Shown one piece after another: positions 45,083 to 54,158 of a stretch of 64,000 nt of DNA. The translations under genes were made by a program, and so were the position numbers. The notes under the pieces were generated by a model that had not been told where the DNA came from, ran no database searches, and saw only the letters and a program-made list of their open reading frames with translations. Location of the stretch: the NCBI RefSeq assembly GCF_022539665.2, contig NC_081339.1, positions 1,364,001 through 1,428,000 on the forward strand, in the 5' to 3' direction. Within the stretch, counting starts at the first letter, position 1, and each line of letters begins with the position of its first letter. The stretch comes from Daphnia carinata (lineage: Eukaryota > Arthropoda > Branchiopoda > Diplostraca > Daphniidae).

Positions 45083-45420
45083 GTTTGGCCATTTTTGACT
45101 GCGGTTTGGTTTTTGGTTTTTAACTGGGCAAAACCGGTTTGAACCGACATTAAATTTTTTTTTGAAATTTTGCCAAAATTCCAAATCAAGTAATTATCAT
45201 TAATTGTTGTGAGCGTAATGGCGGTCAGCAACTTGTTATAAATCAAATTTCCTATCAGACTTGTAGGCATCGCGATCGAAAAATGGTCGATCTTTCCGCC
45301 ATCTAGCGACAAAATCTGTTATTGATGTATTGTCGTATGCAAACCGGAAATCCGCGGTGCAAACCGTAAAACCAAGGTGTAAACCATGCAAAATCGCGGT
45401 GTAAACCACAGTTTACACGG
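45083..45420 (+). mobile_element. hAT-like MITE copy A, right part
   Basis: Continues copy A from GGTTTGGCC and follows the intact copy through CATTTTTGACTGCGG, GGCATCGCGATCGAAAA and the AAACCG-type short repeats. It loses similarity around 45,420, before the expected right inverted repeat. The remaining 110 bases to 45,534 are unassigned. Confidence 0.85.
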
Positions 45421-45542
45421 CGGGTACAAGCTGCGGGTACAAATTGCTTGCATACCTAGCTTTGACATTTTAAATTCGTCTGCTGGGGTGACATTACACT
45501 TTTTTTCTATGGGCCAATTTTTGTCAAGTAGCCCCAGGCAAT

Positions 45543-46057
45543 TAGGGCTCGGCCCCGATCGTCTTTGACCGGGGCAAACCGCGGTTCTTCATTTAAAAAT
45601 CGTCAAACCGTCGGTTCGGTTTGGTCATTTTTGACTGCGGTTCGGTTTTCGGTTTGCAGCTAGGACAAACCGGTTTGTACCGCCATAAAATTTTTTTTCT
45701 TATTTTACTGAAATTCCAAATCAAGTAATTATCGCTAATTGTTCTGAGCGTAATGGCGATCAGCAACTTGTTGTAAATCAAATTTCCGATCAGACTTGTA
45801 GGCATCGCGATCGAAAATTGGTCGATCCATCCGCCATCTAGCGACAAAATTTGTTACTGATGTTATTGTCCTATGCAAACCGCGGTGCAAACCGTAAAAC
45901 CACGGTGCAAACCATAAAACCGCGGTACAAACCGTCAAACCGCGGCTCAATCGGTTTGGAAAAAACGGCAAACCGAACCGCACCGGTTTGTCCTTTAAAA
46001 AAAAAAACCACGCGGGTCGGCCAAAATCGTGCCCGATCGTCGCGGGGCCGAGCCCTA
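45543..46057 (+). mobile_element. hAT-like MITE copy B, complete (515 bp, 8-bp target duplication)
   Basis: Ends TAGGGCTCGGCCCCG and CGGGGCCGAGCCCTA are inverted repeats. CAGGCAAT flanks it on both sides (45,535-45,542 and 46,058-46,065). An 8-bp duplication with TAGGG ends is the signature of hAT elements. The right half has short tandem units around AAACCGCGGTGC. No coding capacity. Confidence 0.92.
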
Positions 46058-46065
46058 CAGGCAAT

Positions 46066-46784
46066 ATAGACTGGCGGAAATAGTGGACGACTTCAAGGTC
46101 GTAAATCTGAAACGCTACTTTAGCCATTAAGCTTTGAATTTGCATATAAAGATATTAATATAAATTAATTCCGATTTTATAAAAACATAGCTACGTAAGA
46201 GATGTGCATTATTTCGGAAAAGTTATGCTTTCCAATCACGATAAATAGCCAAACGGGAGGCTTTTTGAGCCAAAATTTCGGAATTTATACGCCATTATGG
46301 CAGCTTTTAGTTTGTTTTTTATTATTTTGAAACCCAAGATAATCTAACAATTACTTTTTAACAAATCTACTTTGTTATGGTTTTTTAATTTCTTCAATAT
46401 TTAAGCCATAATTGGAAATAATGGGTATTAAACAGAACTATAACATACCGGACAATGAATAGTTCATTTAAATACGAAAGATGCGTAAATGGCGAAATTC
46501 TCGATTTATCGTAGCGTTAAGCAACGAAATCTTTCGGCATATTATTGAATGCGAAATTTCACCAAAAGAAAACAAACTTGGCTGTGAAATGACAGCATTT
46601 TCTAGAGATTCATAAAAACATATGATTGAAGGAAAAAAAGTAATGATTCGAAAGGTAAGATTTATTATTTTGTCTATTATTATTTTACTTTTTAAAAGGT
46701 AAAATAATAACTCAAAATAAAACTCAAAAAATAAAACTAAAATAATAACTGAATAAAAAGACAAAGTCTAAGTTTTTTTTTCAT
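46066..46784. other. No gene recognised
   Basis: A/T-rich spacer between the MITE and the gene fragment; the open frame at 46,468-46,764 is low-complexity. Confidence 0.45.
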
Positions 46785-48471
46785 TTATTGTTTGACTATT
46801 CATATGTTAGATATGAATACAAGTAAGGACTTAATGCCACAGTGGTTTTGATGTGTTGCCTGCATATTTCTTCTTCAGTTAATCCTAAACCAATCTTCAG
46901 ACAATCTTGGTAATATTTCTATTTGGAATTTCTGAAACGTGACACTAATAGAGTCGAAAGTCCTTTTTGGTTTCCGTAGATGAAAAACGATGCTAATTGT
47001 GTATCGGAATAGCGATCGGATATGCCAACAGTATACAACTTGTAACTGTCTTAGGATCGGTCACACACCTCATAAAAATTCTTCGCTGTTAGACCCTCTT
47101 TTCCGTTTGAGGTCGATGTAAGTTGAATGCCTTCACATAATGTTCTTACCCTAAATGTAGTAGACCCGCTGGTAGGTCAGTAACAATCGACACATACATA
47201 AAGGTGGCGCAGACATCCAATGGGCTCCCAACTTTCACGGCATTTCTTCGAGGAAAGAATGTACACTAACATATACAGTACCCACCAAACGATTAGGTAC
47301 ACCCCTCTTTTTTCAATGTATTCTTATGGCGCTACGTGTCTCGGGAAAACTTAAATATCTTTTTAACAGTTAGAGCTCGATTTTTTTTCTTTTTTCCTCT
47401 ATCAGGAGAAATAACACTCTACAAGTTTTACACACACGAAAAAAATATAGGAGTTACACTTAGGGCGGTAAAGTATCGTTCACTTTATTAGGTACACTCA
47501 ACTAACCCGCATAAACGCCAGGCTAAAACCGGCGTTTTCTACAATCGAAATAAAATACTTCGGAACAAGTTAAGATTAAGTTTTTTTTTCAAACGACGCG
47601 CCGTTTATTACTCTACTTGAAGAAATTTTTTTTTTAATTATACCAACTGAAAAAAATACATCCCTATATCCCAAAGTTGGGGTACTCAGAGTTTTTTTTA
47701 ACAAAATCATGATTTGTGCCGGCGTCACTAGAGGCGCTGGTTATAAAATTTCAAGTACTCTCGCACTTTTGTAGAGTTGTGGAATATAACGATATTTTAA
47801 TGGGTTTTACCGGGAGACAAATAAAGAAGGCAATGAAATAAAATAAAACAATCAGGTTTTTAAATAAAGAAAGTGTTTCTCTCCCCCTAGAAATCATTAA
47901 AGCAAAAACAGAATCATAAAAAGTAAGAGGGTACTATTTGATCCCCAGCGCCTCTAGTGACGCCGGCACAAATCATGATTTTGTTAAAAAAAACTCTGAG
48001 TACCCCAACTTTGGGATATAGGGAAGTATTTTTTTCAGTTGGTATAATTTAAAAAAAAATTTTTCTTCAAGTAGAGTAATAAACGGCACGTCGTTTGAAA
48101 AAAAACCTTAATTTTAACTTGTTCCGAAGTATTTTATTTCGATTGTAGAAAACGCCGGTTTTAACATGGCGTTTATGGGGGTTAGTTGAGTGTACCTAAT
48201 GAAGTGAACGATACTTTACCGCCCTAAGTGTAACTCCTATATTTTTTTCGTGTGTGTAAAACTTGTAGAGTGTTATTTCTCCTGATAGAGGAAAAAAGAA
48301 AAAAAAATCTAGCTCTAACTGTTAAAAAGATATTTAAGTTTTCCCGAGACACGTAGCGCCACAAGAATAGATTGAAAAAGAGGGGTGTACCTAATCGTTT
48401 GGTGGGTACTGTATGAGAGCTAAATGATAGGCTGATGGCATAATGAAGCTAATTACGACAGCAACAATCAT
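46785..48471 (-). pseudogene. Unrecognised coding remnant split by a palindromic transposon
   Basis: If the element at 47,276-48,411 and one TA are removed, one minus-strand frame runs from an ATG at 48,471 (after a TTTCAG acceptor). It passes a hydrophobic N-terminus (MIVAVVISFIMPSAYHLAL), one in-frame TAG, and a protein-like stretch (FPRRNAVKVGSPLDV, FMYVSIVTDLPAGLLHL). After a possible short intron near 47,146-47,095 a second protein-like stretch follows (SYKLYTVGISDRYSDTQLAS, KIGLGLTEEEICRQHI), with further stops. I do not recognise the family. The start looks like a signal peptide or membrane segment. Probably a dead gene or a captured fragment. Confidence 0.4.
47276..48411. mobile_element. 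Palindromic Tc1/mariner-type MITE (1,136 bp, TA target)
   Basis: Ends CAGTACCCACCAAACGATTA and its complement are flanked by TA (47,274-47,275 and 48,412-48,413). Left arm 47,276-47,740 and right arm 47,945-48,411 are inverted repeats with few differences, around a 204-bp unique centre. No transposase frame is present. The transcript would fold into a hairpin of about 465 pairs. Confidence 0.93.
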
Positions 48472-48578
48472 TCTGAAACAAAAAAAATATATATATTTAA
48501 AGAATAATTCTACACATGTAAATATTACTGATTAATTGATACCCGACGTATTTGTAAGATGAAGATGCCAGAAATGAA

Positions 48579-48830
48579 TTAAGTTTCGTTTTCAATATTC
48601 ATAACATCAAGCATCATCCTAACGACGAAAACTTCAAGAAGCGCCCAGATTAATGCTTTGCTCGCAAGATTGCCTAATCCTTCAGGACTGAAAAGCTCTT
48701 GAATGCCAAGTGATATTCCGCCGATTAGCAAATATATGACAAAAGCCATTGCAGGTATGTAGAGGTCAGGTGCATTCAGTTCAGATCGAGGTTGGACTGG
48801 TTCGTCCGGATTGTACTTGACCGACCAGCC
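48579..48830 (-). pseudogene. YIF1-like exon fragment
   Basis: 84 codons after a good acceptor (TTTGCATTTAG|GG) closely match the start of the Yif1 transmembrane domain: DEPVQPRSELNAPDLYIPAM, then SLGIQELFSPEGLGNLASKA and LIWALLEVFVV. YIF1 is a multi-pass ER-Golgi membrane protein that works with YIP1 in vesicle transport. The frame stops at 48,579, where the family continues for over 100 residues, and no neighbouring YIF1 exon was found on either side. The retained intron end shows the copy is DNA-derived, not a retrocopy. Pseudogene or captured exon. Confidence 0.7.
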
Positions 48831-48898
48831 CTAAATGCAAAGAGAATGAATTACGTTATTAATCTCCAACTTATGTACAACAATTGTATTTTCAAAAC

Positions 48899-49100
48899 GC
48901 CATCTTTGTGTAAAACATATTAATTGTGTACCTTTTTCAAATAGGGGTAGGGCTGTTTTGGCGCAAAACCCCTATAAGTTGGGTTCGGTACTTTAAGTCT
49001 AGACATTTTTTTCTAATGCCCCAGGAGTTACGAAAAATGTCTGGAAAAAGTAGTGTATACCCTTTTTTGTTTTACCCCCAACCCCCATGCCCCAGGCTAC
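48899..49100 (+). mobile_element. Fragment of the arm of the 37,210 palindromic element
   Basis: Matches 37,255-37,455 in order: GCCATCT, ATATTAATT, AATAGGGGTAGGGC, TTGGCGCAAAA, GTTACGAAAAATGTCTGGAA, CCCCCAACCCCCATGCCCCA. It lacks both the terminal repeat and the tRNA-like part. Confidence 0.8.
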
Positions 49101-49189
49101 TGGAGCACCTTTTTAGAGGTCTTCGACCAGCCCTTTTCAGAAACCACAAACCTGTGAAGAATTTTTTGAGTTAGCAAAAGTCTCTACAG

Positions 49190-49545
49190 AGACATCAATG
49201 ATGTCAGACGCTAGAGGATGGAAGGATCTACGACAGAACCTCAAAAGTCGTTTGATCAAGTTCCAAACCTTTCAGTGGTCTACCCGGATCAACAAGATCT
49301 TATAAAAACGATGCGTGAAGTCATTCAAGAAACTTGTGAGAAACTATTTAAACAAGGAAATCAATAGCAAGGAAAGCCAAGAGGGCCATTCAGACGTAAA
49401 GGACGCACAAGAAGCGATAAACCACAGTGTTACTACTGTAAGAAGCAGGACACATTGCCGGGAATTGTTTCAAAAATCCTGAATCTGAAAATTATAAGGG
49501 TCCACCAAAAGACGATGGAGCTGGGACAACCTTTAAAAAAAACCA
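49190..49545 (+). pseudogene. LTR-retrotransposon gag fragment with zinc knuckle
   Basis: One frame reads a gag-like stretch ending in a basic region and the start of a CCHC knuckle (SDKPQCYYCKKQ). A frameshift inside the knuckle moves its second half (AGNCFKNPE) to another frame. A stop also interrupts it near 49,365. Superfamily not assigned. Confidence 0.5.
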
Positions 49546-50035
49546 CCCTAGCAAATGGAAACCGGCTGGAGATGCGTTTCAGTTGAATCTTTCGTTTGCG
49601 TTTTGCGAATGAAACGCAGATTTCAGACGTTAATTATCTGCCAATAAATGCGCAGTTCTAACGGTTTCCAGACTAATTTTTGCAAGACGGTATTAATGCT
49701 AGTTGTAAAAGCCTTTCTCTTACTGATTTTAAACGTTTTTTCTATTTGGTTGCGGTACGATGGTACCGTTTAAGTACGGTACATGAAAGGTAAAGTAAAT
49801 ACGTACGTATTCCGTATGTAATTTAATTTTGTACTAGAACGAAATCAGTATAAAAATAAGATTCTATACTAAATTTCAGTAAAAGATGTATTAAATAATG
49901 AAACAGTAAATCACGTTTTACCAAGGAAACCTTTTATTTTCCACGTTCCCCATCCATAAAACTTCCACGTTTTTGGAAAATGCTTATCGGAAAATGTTGA
50001 AACAAAGAAAAGCAATCAAAAATAAAAATGTTTAC
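49546..50035. other. No gene recognised; 3' flank of the DUF4806-like gene
   Basis: A/T-rich. Around 49,575-49,640 there are imperfect inverted words (GTTTGCGTTTTGCGAATGAAAC) but no terminal repeat matching the far side of the gene pair was found. Confidence 0.4.
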
Positions 50036-53000
50036 TTAGGCTGCTGTGGTTGATCCTACTGATGGTATCCGAAATGTTTGAATGGCTTCATCAAGATGAT
50101 TAATATGGATTTGTAAATTTGAGTACACGTCTTTATCTTTTTTTTCCTTTAGACAGTCTGCAATGTCTTGTGGATTACCACTTCTTTCCGCTTCCGCTTT
50201 TAGTTCCGCAATTTTTTTGAATATAGTTGACTTGCAGTCCTCGTCCGTTAATTGTTTTTCTTGGCGGTATTCATCTGCCTGTTTCTTTCTTGCTATTTGT
50301 AACAACTCGACGAGATGAGATACCTCAATGGGCGCATGTTGTTTTTCCTTTAATTTCATTTTTACGGCCACTAAAAGGGAAAAATAGTTTATTAATCAGT
50401 TTGAAAAATAGTGAAAATAACGGAAAAAATACCTCCAATTACTGCTAGGATGTTCGTCATTCCATTTATTCCAGGGCGTGGATCTTTCCTTCTTTCACCC
50501 GTCTTCCACTGCATTTCCTCGCAAAGATGTTTCGATACGAGCTTGGAAAATGATAAGCTGACAAAGACATTTTTGGTTTGGCTTCTTATCTTTAGTTCAT
50601 TCATGCTATGGCAAAGGTAATGAACTGTACTGACTGACAACGAAATGTCAATGAAAGCGTCCTCTAAAGTAAGTAGAGCATCGAGGCTTTCGCATGGAAT
50701 GTGTTTGATTGTTTCTTCCAAAACACTGCAATGGTAGCTATTTGCAGTTGTGTGAGGATTGTTGCTTTCATTGGTTGAACCCATATCAAGAATTTTTTGA
50801 ACTAACGTTTCTAAATGTGTTAAGCGATGAGCAACTTCACCACCTGCAGACTGAAAAATGTTTGTAAAGTAATAGGTAGTCATAAACAAAATAATTACAA
50901 TAAGATAAAGAAGTTGTTTCTTACAGCAACATTGTTGAATACTGTTGTATGAAGATCCGTTGTTGTTTGATGGAGAAGCGTCGGATGATAAATAATTGCT
51001 GCACTCAGTTGGTGGGTATGAGTATCTTGTATCTGTACTGCTTCCAGGGGCATTAAACACATTCCGTGAATTGACAATTGCATTGCGATCATTAAACACC
51101 TCACTGCTCTGGGAAGAACTCAGTGGTTGTTGAACATCTGTTTCTTTTGATTTAATGGGGAAAAAATTAGGATTTTTCAAAAAAAAAAATAAAACCATTA
51201 ACGCATACCAAGGCTTAACAAAGAAGATTCGGGGCTGTTGCAAATGTTGCTTCCGTCATCAAGGTTAGTTTGCGTTCCACTCACATTTCCATTGGCGATT
51301 GAAGCATCCACAACAGCTTAATGAATATTAATAAGAATATCAATACTTCTTTGCTAAATAAGTAATATATATATACCTCGATTCGAAGACGATGAAGAAT
51401 TACGGATACCTTCTTCTCTATCTAGCGACAAAATACTTTCGGGTTTTTGTGACATATTTCCTTAGTTACATAAATTTATGAAGTCGTAATAGAAAAAGAT
51501 TACTGTAAATGTTTTTCTTACCAACAGTAATGAATGATAGAGGATTAAATTGATCTCCATCGCCAACGGCCTCCTGGATGTTGTTAGATGAGTTATGAAA
51601 CAACTGTGGAAACTTCTCTATTTCCTGATCAGTGGCATTACATTCCAATACTGCATCATCGTCATTGGCCATTTCGCTAGTAGTTTGATTGGTTTTAAAT
51701 CTTTTCTCAGCATGAGAGACATCTGGGAGTGTTGGTATCGTCTTCATCTGCTCCTTTCTCGTCCGTCTTCTATCTATATCGGGATCTGACAGTTGTGCTG
51801 GTGTAATACCACTGTACAATGCCTTCAGATCTGATTTCGCTTTCAAATAAGCGACTATTCAAAATGAAATAAGTTAACTAATCTATAACCATTAGAACAT
51901 AAAGCCTATGCATCAGCTAATTGCTAAACATAGCATAAAAATTTAATGTGAAAAATCTAAAATATTATACCTTTTCTGTTTGGGGTATATTACTTGCTTA
52001 GTGTCATACTCAAACCAATCTTTGTAGGGAACTGATGTCGCACAAACACCTCTAAGTCCCACTCACTGGGTCCTTTTCCACCAATAGTGTAGTCATTACC
52101 CGGGTACAATAAATATTTTCCATCCAATGAGATCCAAGTTGATGGGACCATTGATGTTATTGTAACCTTTTGGAAATCTTCACTTTGCTCTTCGGTGACA
52201 ACCAACGTAAACAAATAATTGTTTGGATTTCTTTTCTGTGTGGAATGGGTTGATTCCCCTTGTTCCTGCGGTTTCCCAATTTGCTGATAAGTTCCTAGCC
52301 AAAAGCTGTACAAACGTACAACCGTTATAGAAGACTAAAAACTAATTATTAATCCACTAAATGAAATAGCACATCTATTTCGTGCTTAAAATTACTTGAA
52401 ATGGTGCATGATAGTTGTTTTCAACATTGGCTTTCGAACTTCCATCTGCCTTTCTCTTGCGACCTGTTGGTAATGGTAGCCGGTGAAATAGGACTGAAAC
52501 GAAATAGGACTGGATAAATAGGACTGAAAATTTCCAGTCCTATTTCTACCGGAGAAATAGGACTGGGAGAAATAGGACTGACTTTTAAAAAGTTTTAGGA
52601 CAGTCCTATTTCTCCATGGCATCAGTACTATTTCTCCTCGGCATCAGTCCTATTTCTCCTTTGAAATAGTTCTATTTCATTTAGCTTGTTCCAAAGGGAA
52701 CGATGAGCCTCCATTCCGGTAGGCAATGTATTACGTAAGAGCGGCGGCTTATTATCCATTTCCCTTTTTAAAAAAGCGATGGTGTTAACTCATTAGATAA
52801 ATGGTTCACAAAACTTTTTTTCTTATCCTATTTTAATTTAAATTACAGGAGAACATGAACTATATTGTATTTAATAGAGTTCATTAACAAACCACTATTA
52901 GACATACTACAGAAATATTTATTACTTATATCGCACATTATGTGGTCATAACTAACTTTTCCAATTGAACTAATGTTTTACTATTTCATACATCTTTCGT

Positions 53001-53443
53001 TATATACAGCTCTTACATATTCTGATTTTGCTCTAATAATATTTTATTAAATGAACTCTATTAGATTCAAAATAATTCATGTTCCCCAGCAATTAAAATT
53101 AAAATAGGATAAGAGATAAAACATTTGTGAACTATTTAAATAATGAGTAAACGCCATCGGTTTTTGAAAAAGAGAAATGGATATAAGCCGGCGCTTTCAC
53201 GCAATATATTGCCTACCGGATTGGAGGCTCATCGTTCCCCTTGGAACAAGATAAATGAAATAGAACTATTTCTAAGGAAAAATAGGACTGATGCCGAGGA
53301 GAAATAGGACCGATGCCATGGAGAAATAGGACTGTCCTAAAAGTTTCTAAAAGTCAGTCCTATTTCTCCCAGTCCTATTTCTCCAGTCCTATTTCACCGC
53401 CAATCGTTGGTAATGGAGGCTTTGTTGGGAAATTCCTTGACAT
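50036..53443 (-). pseudogene. DUF4806-like protein gene (about 8 exons), exon 1 split by a foldback element
   Basis: Exons on the minus strand, as far as splice sites allow: 53,443-53,406 plus 52,465-52,396 (one exon before the insertion, 36 codons with ATG at 53,443), then about 52,295-51,995, 51,854-51,522, about 51,463-51,379, 51,318-51,209, about 51,148-50,940, about 50,850-50,431 and about 50,370-50,036. Exon 1 has a basic PxxGRKRK motif. A later exon has a basic RRRTRKEQMK motif. The C-terminal exons are helical (GEVAHRLTHLETLVQKIL, HLCEEMQWKTGERRKDPRPG, VELLQIARKKQADEYRQEK), with the layout of DUF4806 proteins encoded beside transposases in many invertebrates. The second exon boundary is not certain. 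The foldback insertion in exon 1 should disrupt it unless spliced out. Reading frames are otherwise well kept. Confidence 0.6.
52477..53405 (-). mobile_element. AGGACTG foldback element, copy 3, complete with both arms
   Basis: Flanked by GTTGGTAATGG (52,466-52,476 and 53,406-53,416). The left arm starts TAGCCGGTGAAATAGG; the right arm ends CCTATTTCACCGCCAATC. Both arms hold many GAAATAGGACTG/CAGTCCTATTTC units and the CCGGTAGGCAAT block, in inverted order. The centre is A/T-rich. No transposase. Removing it with one duplication restores exon 1 of the minus-strand gene in frame. Confidence 0.9.
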
Positions 53444-54158
53444 TGTTGCTAATTTCAAATGTAACACTAGAAAACAACTAAATATTAGTTGAAATTTAGA
53501 ATGTTTGCAATGAAACTGTAAGGATGGATGACATGAGACGTTCTTTGTGTTATAATGGACACATATTCGCAAGCATTACCATGTATGTAAGACAGTTTTT
53601 TCTTTTTCTGGGTGTTCGGTTATAACTTATTAATATTTACCTGTACCAGTCACTTAATCCTCAGATAAGTTTAAATGAGCACAAGATCGGAAACTATTAG
53701 CTATTTGCAAAACAGGTAACTAAATACTCGTCGCTATGCCTGACGCTGTCACTCGATCACTTTCAGACTAACCTAGCTTCAGGCCACCACCGCTGCGTTT
53801 GTCTATACAAGTTTTAGCTGTTATTGTTTTATTGTGGAATGACCTAATCAGTCATCTCGCTAAACTATGAACTATTCTGTGGGAAAACAGTGTATCGAAT
53901 ACATACTTATTTGAGTGTTTACTGTAATGATGTTGCTTGCTTTAAAACAAAGAGTAATCTTAGAAGCAAAAGTAATGCTACAAATATTGGCGTAAATATA
54001 GCAAAATTACATTTTATATTTTTCTCATTTATTTAATTTTATTTTGGAATTTTGTTTATTGCTATTCATATATAAAAATGGCAACGGTTATAGAAACCTT
54101 TTTTGTTACACTGAATGTCCAAACAGAATACAAACACTAACCAGTTTTCATCACCAGC
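53444..54158. promoter_or_regulatory. Shared divergent promoter region of the DUF4806-like and transposase genes
   Basis: About 715 bases separate the two start codons, which point away from each other. The sequence is A/T-rich with no clear TATA pair recognised. Assignment as a promoter rests on gene arrangement. Confidence 0.4.
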
